A stretch of 6,912 nucleotides of DNA from Thiotrichales bacterium (GTDB lineage Bacteria > Pseudomonadota > Gammaproteobacteria > Thiomicrospirales > Thiomicrospiraceae). The notes under the pieces are model-generated. The model was not told the DNA's origin. It saw nothing but the letters and a program-made list of their open reading frames with translations, and did no database searches. The stretch is taken from NCBI GenBank assembly GCA_027036095.1, contig JALVTA010000132.1, forward strand, positions 1 through 6,912, read 5' to 3'. Positions within the stretch are counted from its first letter, which is position 1. Each line of letters begins with the position of its first letter. Shown here one piece after another: positions 1 to 6,912 of the stretch. A program made the translations under genes and the position numbers.

Positions 1-488
<488 letters not shown>

Positions 489-526
489 GATTTCAGGCTC
501 CGTAGCTTGCGATTCAAAACGGCAAT

Positions 527-535
527 ATTCTATCA
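527..535 (-). promoter_or_regulatory. Likely glyA promoter (extended -10)
   Basis: Read on the minus strand, these bases are TGATAGAAT: a TGn extension followed by TAGAAT, five of six matches to the sigma-70 -10 consensus. Transcription would start near 520 and leave a leader of about 32 bases. The hexamer about 17 bases upstream (TGGTCG, complement of 550-555) is a poor -35, as is usual for extended -10 promoters. I saw no PurR-like operator. The assignment is by motif only. Confidence 0.45.
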
Positions 536-567
536 GCCCAATCCCTGCACGACCATGAAGCCCTTTC

Positions 568-573
568 TATAAT
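568..573 (+). promoter_or_regulatory. Likely ettA promoter -10 box
   Basis: TATAAT here is a perfect sigma-70 -10 hexamer in otherwise GC-rich DNA. The -35 position (about 545-550, CTGCAC) is weak. A start near 580 would give a leader of about 32 bases to the ATG at 612 and would lie downstream of the alternative ATG at 576, which supports the later start. The -35 regions of this promoter and the divergent glyA promoter would overlap around 545-555. Confidence 0.5.
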
Positions 574-611
574 AGATGGCATTTATTCATCGACGGGCAG
601 ACGCAGACACC

Positions 612-2282
<1,671 letters not shown>

Positions 2283-2283
2283 C

Positions 2284-2290
2284 AAGGAGG
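2284..2290 (+). promoter_or_regulatory. Strong ribosome binding site for the PAS/GGDEF gene
   Basis: AAGGAGG, a near-perfect anti-16S match, lies five bases before the ATG at 2296 and directly after the ettA stop. It is the strongest Shine-Dalgarno in the window. It fixes the start and suggests translation of this gene does not rely only on coupling to ettA. Confidence 0.8.
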
Positions 2291-2295
2291 CTGTC

Positions 2296-3213
2296 ATGCC
2301 CGAACAACTCGCCAAGGCAAAATCCCATCTGGAAGCGATCGCCAACGCCTTCCCCGACCCCATCTTCATCATGGGCGAGGACGGCACCTATCTGGACGTG
2401 ATCGGCGGCAGCGAGCGCTCCCTCTACGCCGACGGTCACCCGCTGATCGGCAAGAAGTACCACGACGTGCTGCCGCAGGAGATGGCCGACCGCTTCCTCA
2501 AGGTGGTGCAGATCACCCTCAAGACCGGCCGCCTGCAGGAGATCGAATACGAACTGGCCGACGAGGACATCGAGGGCATCGACCCGCAGAACCGCGGCAC
2601 CCAGTGGTATGAGGCGCGCATCTACCCAGTGGATACCGACGCCTACGGCCAGCCCGCCGTGCTGTGGCTTGCGATCAACATCACCCGCCGCAAGCACATG
2701 GAAGAGCAGCTGGAGGCGATGAACAAGTTCGACCCGCTGACCAACCTGCTCAACCGAGACTTCTTCCTCGGCGTGCTCGACGAAGAACTCAAGCGTGCAC
2801 AGCTCAACAGCCAGCCCCTGTCGCTGATCAAGATTGATCTGGAATGTTTCCGCAACGTCGTGGACACCTTCGGGCATGAGGCGGGCGACAAGGCCATCCT
2901 CCATGCCGCCCACGCCCTCAGACGCACCATTGAGGACGAAAACCTGGGCTTTCTGGCCCGTCTCAGCTGTGACCAGTTCATGGCCGCCTTGCCCGGTGTC
3001 AAGGCAGTAGACGCCTTCCGCATCGCCAAGCTGGCTCAGAAGAACATCAGCAAGCAGCAGCTGGAATTCGACGGCATCCGCACCTGCCTGACCACCCGCG
3101 CTGGCGTAACCGAAGTGCGCGACCCGGGTGACAACGCCGAGGCGCTGTTCAAACGGGTCAACCAGGCCATCCGCGATCTGGAAGGCAGCCGCGAAATCAC
3201 CAAGATCGCCTGA
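2296..3213 (+). CDS. PAS domain protein with degenerate GGDEF domain
   Basis: The protein is 305 residues with no signal peptide or membrane segment, so it is probably cytoplasmic. Residues about 8-132 form a PAS domain (AIANAFPDPIFIMGEDGTYL near the start, VLWLAINITRRKHMEEQLE at the exit helix). Residues about 141-300 form a GGDEF-family domain opening with FDPLTNLLNRDFF (145-157). The signature is SCDQF (224-228) instead of GGDEF. Aligned to PleD, the first metal aspartate (D181) and the later D198 in GHEAGD remain, but the guanine-contacting Asn is V189. The usual C-terminal AKxxGRN motif is absent, and the inhibitory RxxD site is replaced by ENLG (215-218). From family knowledge I infer it does not make cyclic di-GMP and acts as a sensor or protein-binding module. 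The PAS ligand cannot be read from sequence. It lies 13 bp after ettA, so the two are probably co-transcribed. Domain calls are firm; the lack of activity is inferred. Confidence 0.9.
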   Translation: MPEQLAKAKSHLEAIANAFPDPIFIMGEDGTYLDVIGGSERSLYADGHPLIGKKYHDVLPQEMADRFLKVVQITLKTGRLQEIEYELADEDIEGIDPQNRGTQWYEARIYPVDTDAYGQPAVLWLAINITRRKHMEEQLEAMNKFDPLTNLLNRDFFLGVLDEELKRAQLNSQPLSLIKIDLECFRNVVDTFGHEAGDKAILHAAHALRRTIEDENLGFLARLSCDQFMAALPGVKAVDAFRIAKLAQKNISKQQLEFDGIRTCLTTRAGVTEVRDPGDNAEALFKRVNQAIRDLEGSREITKIA

Positions 3214-3227
3214 ACGGGTCGCCTTTG

Positions 3228-3237
3228 ACACCGGTGT
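3228..3237 (+). repeat. Perfect 10-bp palindrome in the folD promoter
   Basis: ACACCGGTGT reads the same on both strands. It sits in the only noncoding gap of the plus-strand run over 50 bp, shares its last three bases with the TGT of the extended -10 of folD, and its first three with a TTGACA (3225-3230). It could be a dimeric regulator site, but a 10-bp palindrome can also arise by chance. Confidence 0.4.
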
Positions 3238-3243
3238 TAGAAT
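3235..3243 (+). promoter_or_regulatory. Likely folD operon promoter (extended -10)
   Basis: TGTTAGAAT is a TGn extension plus TAGAAT (five of six matches to TATAAT). The start would be near 3250, giving a leader of about 22 bases to the folD ATG. A perfect TTGACA lies at 3225-3230 but is only seven bases from the -10, too close to act as its -35. The hexamer at the right distance (3215-3220) is poor. The glyA promoter has the same TGnTAGAAT form. Confidence 0.5.
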
Positions 3244-3271
3244 GAACCGCTGACTTGAAAACGGAGCAGAC

Positions 3272-4135
3272 ATGAGCGCAAAGATCATTGACGGCAAGGC
3301 GGTGGCCCAGCGCCTGCGCCAGCAGATTTGCCAACAGGTAGACACCCTGGTGGCCGCCGGACGCCGCCGCCCCGGGCTGGCGGTCGTGCTGGTGGGCGAA
3401 GACCCCGCCTCTCAGGTATATGTGCGCAACAAGAAGAAGGCCTGCCATGAGGTCGGCTTTGCCGACTTCTCCTACGAGCTACCCGCCGACGCTTCCGAGG
3501 CGGAAGTGCTGGAGCTGATCGACCGACTCAACGACCATGACGAGGTGGACGGCATTCTGGTGCAGCTGCCGGTGCCGGATCAGATAAATCCGGACAAGAT
3601 CATCGAGCGCATCCGTCCGGACAAGGACGTGGACGGTTTCCACCCCTACAACATGGGCCGGCTGGCCACCCGCAACCCGCAGCTTGCGCCCTGCACGCCC
3701 CACGGTGTCATGACCCTGCTGGCGGAGACCGGCCAGCCCATCCGCGGCAGGAACGCCGTGGTGGTGGGTGCATCCAACATCGTAGGGGTGCCCATGGCGC
3801 TGGAGCTGCTCAACGCCCGCGCGACCGTCACCGTGTGCCACAGCGCCACGCAGGACCTGCCCGCCAAGGTCTCCGAGGCGGACATTCTGGTCGTGGGCGT
3901 GGGCATTCCGGAAATGATCAAGGGGGAATGGATCAAGCCGGGCGCCATCGTCATCGACGTGGGCATCAACCGTCTGGATGATGGACGGCTGGTAGGCGAT
4001 GTCGAATTCGAGACAGCGAAGGATCGGGCTGGCTGGATCACTCCCGTCCCCGGCGGCGTCGGCCCCATGACCATCGCCACCCTGCTGGAAAATACGCTGC
4101 AGGCCTATCGACTGCGTGAAGGAGACGCCCAATGA
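3272..4135 (+). CDS. folD: Bifunctional methylene-THF dehydrogenase / methenyl-THF cyclohydrolase
   Basis: FolD oxidises 5,10-methylene-THF to methenyl-THF with NADP and hydrolyses it to 10-formyl-THF, feeding purine synthesis and initiator formylation in the cytoplasm. It is 287 residues (288 in E. coli). The catalytic Y50 and K54 lie in YVRNKKKACHE, Q98 in VQLPVP and D121 in DVDGFHP, all at E. coli numbering. The nucleotide-binding loop GASNIVGVPM (166-175) and the C-terminal PGGVGPMT (260-267) are intact. Position 173 is Val where E. coli has Arg, a position that varies in the family. The start has GGAG (3263-3266) five bases upstream. This is the first gene of a tight run with its own likely promoter, and its stop overlaps the next start by 4 bp. 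Its substrate is the product of GlyA. Confidence 0.97.
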   Translation: MSAKIIDGKAVAQRLRQQICQQVDTLVAAGRRRPGLAVVLVGEDPASQVYVRNKKKACHEVGFADFSYELPADASEAEVLELIDRLNDHDEVDGILVQLPVPDQINPDKIIERIRPDKDVDGFHPYNMGRLATRNPQLAPCTPHGVMTLLAETGQPIRGRNAVVVGASNIVGVPMALELLNARATVTVCHSATQDLPAKVSEADILVVGVGIPEMIKGEWIKPGAIVIDVGINRLDDGRLVGDVEFETAKDRAGWITPVPGGVGPMTIATLLENTLQAYRLREGDAQ

Positions 4136-4662
4136 AACATGCACTTTTGACAACCGGTCTGCTGGCCCTGGCGCTAACCGTACAGGCCGGCGAGACCAAA
4201 AAGCGGGATTTTTCCGTGCCGGATGACGTGCGTAAGGCGCCGACCCTCAACCTGTGCATTGATTACGCCACCCAGAAGGATGCCGGCAAAAAGCAGGCCG
4301 AACACGACGAGCTCAGGCGCCGCGGCATGCTCAGCGTCAAGGACGAAGACCTGCTGGCCGGCCGCCAGAAGGCACTGGAAAACGGCAACACCCGCTGTGC
4401 CATGTACATGACCCGTGGTATTCCCCTGCATGAGAAGGGCAAGTTCATCAAGCACACCTGGGTACGCACGCCCAAGATCGTCCATGTGTATCCGGACAAA
4501 TACTATGTGACCCAGAGCGGTGTCATCACCCGCGTATATGAACGCAAGCCGGGACAGCTGCCACCTGCACTGGAGAAGAAGGCGCCCAAGGTGGCGCCAC
4601 CGCCGGTGCTGATGCATGCAGGGCCGGCCCAACCTGAACCTGAGAAGAAACACAAGGAGTGA
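4132..4662 (+). CDS. Unrecognised exported protein with two cysteines
   Basis: I do not recognise this 176-residue protein. Residues 1-19 look like a Sec signal peptide: MKH, a hydrophobic stretch LLTTGLLALALTV, then VQA before G20 as a type I cleavage site. There is no lipobox cysteine, so it is probably soluble in the periplasm or secreted. The mature part has exactly two cysteines, C42 (LNLCIDY) and C89 (NTRCAMY), which could form a disulfide. Residues about 72-137 (GNTRCAMYMTRGIP, then a segment ending YYVTQSGVITRVYE) faintly recall the small SmpA/BamE-like alpha/beta fold, but this is only a visual impression. The tail from about 138 is rich in Pro, Lys and Ala and probably disordered. 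The start overlaps the folD stop (ATGA) and has AAGGAG (4119-4124) seven bases upstream, which with sensible codon use argues it is a real gene. It lies six bases before rpiA. Confidence 0.88.
   Translation: MKHALLTTGLLALALTVQAGETKKRDFSVPDDVRKAPTLNLCIDYATQKDAGKKQAEHDELRRRGMLSVKDEDLLAGRQKALENGNTRCAMYMTRGIPLHEKGKFIKHTWVRTPKIVHVYPDKYYVTQSGVITRVYERKPGQLPPALEKKAPKVAPPPVLMHAGPAQPEPEKKHKE
4654..4659 (+). promoter_or_regulatory. Ribosome binding site deciding the rpiA start
   Basis: AAGGAG lies at the very end of the upstream reading frame, just before its stop codon. It is nine bases before the ATG at 4669 and fifteen before the in-frame ATG at 4675. Spacing favours 4669, although 4675 (MTQDEM) matches the E. 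coli N-terminus. Confidence 0.65.
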
Positions 4663-4668
4663 TCGGAC

Positions 4669-5337
4669 ATGAGCATGACCCAGGACGAAATGAAACAGGC
4701 GGTGGCCAAGGCCGCCATCGAATATGTGGAGCCCGGCACCATCATCGGCGTCGGCACCGGCTCCACCGCCAACTACTTCATCGACGAACTGGCCAAAATC
4801 AAAAATAGGATCGAGGGCACCGTGGCCTCCTCCAAAGCTACGGAAGAGCGCCTCAAGGGGCACGGCATTCCCGTGTTCGACCTCAACACCGTGGATGAGA
4901 TGTCCGTCTATATCGACGGCGCCGACGAGTTCGACCGCCATCTGCACCTGACCAAGGGTGGCGGCGGTGCGCTCACGCGCGAAAAGATCGTCGCCGCGGT
5001 GGCGAAAAAGTTCGTCTGCATCGCCGACGAGACCAAGAAGGTGGACATTCTCGGCAAGTTCCCGCTGCCGATTGAAGTGATCCCCATGGCACGCAGCTAT
5101 GTGGCACGCGAGATCGTCAAGCGCTTCGGCGGCGAACCTGTGTGGCGGCAGGACTTCATCACCGACAACGGCAACATCATCCTCGATGTCCACGGGCTGG
5201 AAATCGTCGATCCGGTCGGGCTGGAGCGGGAGCTGAACAATATTGTCGGCGTGGTGACCAACGGCCTGTTCGCCGCCCGCAAGGCGGACGTGCTGCTGTG
5301 CGGCACCGCTAGTGGCGTGGAAACCATCACGGACTGA
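4669..5337 (+). CDS. rpiA: Ribose-5-phosphate isomerase A
   Basis: RpiA interconverts ribulose-5-phosphate and ribose-5-phosphate in the non-oxidative pentose phosphate pathway (cytoplasm). It is 222 residues, or 220 from the second ATG, against 219 in E. coli. The phosphate loop GVGTGSTA (27-34), DGADE (83-87), TKGGGGALTREK (95-106), KFPLPIEVIPMA (130-141) and TDNGN (165-169) are all present. D83, K96 and E105 correspond to E. coli D81, K94 and E103, the catalytic set. Ribose-5-phosphate feeds PRPP and nucleotide synthesis, a loose link to FolD, which supplies formyl groups for purines. A short A-rich patch with a rare AGG codon (4794-4810) interrupts otherwise GC-rich codon use without breaking the frame. 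The next gene starts four bases after the stop. Confidence 0.97.
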   Translation: MSMTQDEMKQAVAKAAIEYVEPGTIIGVGTGSTANYFIDELAKIKNRIEGTVASSKATEERLKGHGIPVFDLNTVDEMSVYIDGADEFDRHLHLTKGGGGALTREKIVAAVAKKFVCIADETKKVDILGKFPLPIEVIPMARSYVAREIVKRFGGEPVWRQDFITDNGNIILDVHGLEIVDPVGLERELNNIVGVVTNGLFAARKADVLLCGTASGVETITD

Positions 5338-5341
5338 CACT

Positions 5342-5839
5342 ATGGGACAGAAACTGCTCGCTGCCGTCGTCATTCTGCTGCTGGGCGCGCTGGCCTATGT
5401 CACCCTGTTCGAGGACGGTCTCGGCAAGGCGCCGGATGTCACCGTCACCACTCTGGACGGCGAAAAGGTGGCGCTGGGCAAGCCGGGCAAGCCGGTGCTG
5501 GTCAACTTCTGGGCCACCACCTGCCCCGGCTGCATTGCTGAAATGCCTCATCTGGCCGAGATGAAAAAACGCCTGGGTGACCGCTTCGAACTGGTGGCCA
5601 TCGCCATGACCTACGACCCCATCGAGCAGGTCAACAACTACCGCAAGGCCCATCCGTGGCCGTTCAAGTGGGCCCATGATCCGGACGGCTCCCTGGCGCA
5701 GGCGTTCGGCGGCGTGAACCTCACCCCCACCTCGTTTCTCATCGCCCCCAACGGCAATATCGTCTATCGCAAGGTGGGCGAGGTGGACTTCCAGCTGGTG
5801 GAGCAGAAAATCCAACAGATGAGTCCTGAACTGCAATGA
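5342..5839 (+). CDS. Membrane-anchored TlpA/ResA-like thioredoxin-fold protein
   Basis: The 165-residue product has one N-terminal hydrophobic helix (about 4-23) that should anchor it in the inner membrane with the rest in the periplasm. A thioredoxin fold of the TlpA/ResA type follows: PVLVNFWATTCPGC with redox cysteines C61 and C64, and the cis-proline loop at LTPTSFLI (P129). The dipeptide between the cysteines is Pro-Gly, unlike GP of thioredoxin or EP of ResA. Known relatives reduce disulfides in periplasmic clients such as apocytochromes; the client here is unknown. The ATG at 5342 places the membrane helix at the N-terminus. An upstream in-frame ATG at 5312 lies inside rpiA and adds ten unlikely residues. 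There is no clear Shine-Dalgarno, and the start is four bases after the rpiA stop, so translational coupling is likely. The end overlaps thiE by 4 bp. Confidence 0.92.
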   Translation: MGQKLLAAVVILLLGALAYVTLFEDGLGKAPDVTVTTLDGEKVALGKPGKPVLVNFWATTCPGCIAEMPHLAEMKKRLGDRFELVAIAMTYDPIEQVNNYRKAHPWPFKWAHDPDGSLAQAFGGVNLTPTSFLIAPNGNIVYRKVGEVDFQLVEQKIQQMSPELQ

Positions 5840-6450
5840 AAGGTCTCTACGCCATTACCGATCCGTATCTCACCCCCGGCGATACGCTCTTCGATGCCGT
5901 GCAGGCAACACTGGACGGCGGCGCACGCGTGCTGCAATACCGGGACAAGCTGCACGAGGCCGGCGACCGTCTGCGCATCGCCCAGCAGTTGCGGGAGCTG
6001 ACAGCCGCCCACCGGGCCCTGCTAATCATCAATGACGACATGGCTCTGGCCGCCGCCGTGGAAGCCGACGGCGTGCATCTGGGGCAGGACGACGCCCCGC
6101 TGGAGGCGGCACGGGAAAAGCTGGGGGATGAGGCCATCATCGGCGTCTCCTGCTACGCGGATCTGGCCCGCGCACGGCAGGCGGCACAGGCCGGTGCCAG
6201 CTATGTGGCCTTCGGGCGGGTGTTCCCTTCCCGCACCAAACCCCACGCCACACCGGCCCCCCTGTCGCTGCTCACCCGGGCAAAGGCAGAACTTGACATC
6301 CCGGTGGTGGCCATCGGCGGCATCACGCTGGAGAACATCGACCGGGTGGTGGCAGCGGGAGCCGACATGGCCGCCGTCATTCATGGCCTGTTCGGTCAGA
6401 ACGACATTCGTGCGGCGGCGCAGGCCTTCTGCGCCGCCTTTCGATCCTGA
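5836..6450 (+). CDS. thiE: Thiamine-phosphate synthase
   Basis: ThiE joins hydroxymethylpyrimidine diphosphate to the thiazole phosphate to make thiamine monophosphate (cytoplasm, TIM barrel). At 204 residues it is a normal single-domain ThiE. The family motifs appear in order: YAITDP (5-10), VLQYRDK (32-38) for the pyrimidine diphosphate, INDDMALA (65-72), DGVHLGQDD (78-86), IGVSCY (102-107), AFGRVFPSRTK (125-135) for phosphate binding, AIGGI (159-163) and the closing AAVIHGLFG (179-187). The start overlaps the previous stop in an ATGA, with no strong Shine-Dalgarno, so coupling to the thioredoxin-like gene is likely. No TPP riboswitch is seen upstream, which fits an internal position in the run. 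The order thiE then hemL is familiar from Pseudomonas; the usual neighbour thiD is not here. Confidence 0.96.
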   Translation: MKGLYAITDPYLTPGDTLFDAVQATLDGGARVLQYRDKLHEAGDRLRIAQQLRELTAAHRALLIINDDMALAAAVEADGVHLGQDDAPLEAAREKLGDEAIIGVSCYADLARARQAAQAGASYVAFGRVFPSRTKPHATPAPLSLLTRAKAELDIPVVAIGGITLENIDRVVAAGADMAAVIHGLFGQNDIRAAAQAFCAAFRS

Positions 6451-6456
6451 ATCACA

Positions 6457-6461
6457 AGAGG
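6457..6461 (+). promoter_or_regulatory. Ribosome binding site deciding the hemL start
   Basis: AGAGG lies six bases before the ATG at 6468. An in-frame ATG at 6462 immediately abuts this site and could not use it, so the start at 6468 is preferred. Confidence 0.6.
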
Positions 6462-6467
6462 ATGACC

Positions 6468-6912
6468 ATGAACCGTTCCCATCAACTGTTTCAACATGCA
6501 CAGGTTCACATTCCCGGCGGCGTCAACTCGCCGGTGCGCGCCTTCCGCGGCGTCGGGGGCGATCCGGTGTTCTTCGAGCGTGCCAAGGGGGCCTACCTCT
6601 ACGACGTGGACGGCAAGCGCTACATCGACTATGTGGCCTCCTGGGGGCCGGCCATTCTCGGCCATGCCGATGACGAGGTGGTAGAGGCCGTCGCCCGTCA
6701 GGCCGAAAAGGGGCTGAGCTTCGGCGCACCCACCGAGCTGGAAGTGGAAATGGCCGATCTGGTGTGCGAACTGATTCCGTCGGTTGAAATGGTGCGCATG
6801 GTCAACTCCGGCACCGAAGCCACCATGACCGCCATCCGCCTGGCCCGTGGCGTCACCGGCCGGGACAAGATCGTCAAGTTCGAAGGCTGCTACCACGGCC
6901 ACGCCGACAGCC
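6468..6912 (+). CDS. hemL: Glutamate-1-semialdehyde 2,1-aminomutase, N-terminal part (cut by window edge)
   Basis: HemL is the PLP enzyme that turns glutamate-1-semialdehyde into 5-aminolevulinate, the last step of the C5 route to heme and other tetrapyrroles. The 148 visible residues match the family closely: IPGGVNSPVRAF (15-26), YLYDVDGKRYIDYV (43-56), SWGPAILGH (58-66), LSFGAPTELE (83-92), VRMVNSGTEATM (109-120) with the PLP phosphate loop, and FEGCYHGHAD (138-147). The PLP lysine lies beyond the right edge. The gene begins 17 bases after thiE with no terminator between, so it is probably part of the same transcript. The C5 pathway fits a gammaproteobacterium and rules out an alphaproteobacterium relying only on HemA-type ALA synthase. 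Confidence 0.97.
   Translation, partial: MNRSHQLFQHAQVHIPGGVNSPVRAFRGVGGDPVFFERAKGAYLYDVDGKRYIDYVASWGPAILGHADDEVVEAVARQAEKGLSFGAPTELEVEMADLVCELIPSVEMVRMVNSGTEATMTAIRLARGVTGRDKIVKFEGCYHGHADS

Noticed and set aside
576..611. In-frame ATG at 576 as the start of ettA
   Set aside because: It adds 12 residues absent from E. coli EttA and lies three bases after a perfect TATAAT, upstream of the expected transcription start. The ATG at 612 matches the family N-terminus.
3225..3230. TTGACA as the -35 box of the folD promoter
   Set aside because: It is only seven bases from TAGAAT, and no good -10 occurs about 17 bases downstream of it.
5312..5341. Earlier start for the TlpA-like gene inside rpiA
   Set aside because: It would place ten polar residues ahead of the membrane anchor and overlap conserved RpiA coding sequence by 26 bases. 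The ATG at 5342 gives a normal anchor.
4174..5373. Long minus-strand open frame opposite the exported protein and rpiA
   Set aside because: It runs across two real genes and their junction, as expected for a codon-bias shadow, and shows no domain.
5780..5836. Possible TPP riboswitch before thiE
   Set aside because: The upstream bases are coding sequence of the thioredoxin-like gene and show no THI-box pattern.

Overview
The window is a compact, GC-rich stretch of chromosomal housekeeping DNA, almost certainly from a gammaproteobacterium. EttA, FolD, GlyA, RpiA and HemL keep the active-site residues of the E. coli proteins, in most cases at the same or nearly the same residue number. The thiE-hemL adjacency, familiar from pseudomonads, and the very GC-rich codon use point away from the Enterobacterales. 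A lineage near the purple-sulfur or other GC-rich environmental gammaproteobacteria is possible, but the genus cannot be told from this sequence. I see no mobile element, CRISPR array, tRNA or rRNA.

Layout: the 5' end of glyA lies on the minus strand (1-488). A short divergent promoter region (489-611) separates it from a run of co-directional plus-strand genes that continues to the right edge. These are ettA (612-2282), a PAS plus degenerate GGDEF protein 13 bp downstream (2296-3213), then, after a 58-bp gap with its own likely promoter, folD (3272-4135), an unrecognised exported protein overlapping folD by 4 bp (4132-4662), rpiA (4669-5337), a membrane-anchored TlpA-like thioredoxin (5342-5839), thiE overlapping it by 4 bp (5836-6450), and the start of hemL (6468 to the edge). 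No intergenic stretch exceeds 300 bases, and I find no convincing intrinsic terminator.

Functionally, glyA and folD are consecutive steps of one-carbon folate metabolism. RpiA makes ribose-5-phosphate, ThiE closes the thiazole and pyrimidine branches of thiamine phosphate synthesis, and HemL makes 5-aminolevulinate for tetrapyrroles. EttA tunes translation initiation to energy state. The three less ordinary genes are the PAS/degenerate-GGDEF protein, which looks like a sensor that has lost cyclase chemistry, the exported two-cysteine protein, and the periplasm-facing thioredoxin encoded in the same gene run. I do not see a clear new biological system. The strongest leads are the degenerate GGDEF protein and the unrecognised exported protein.
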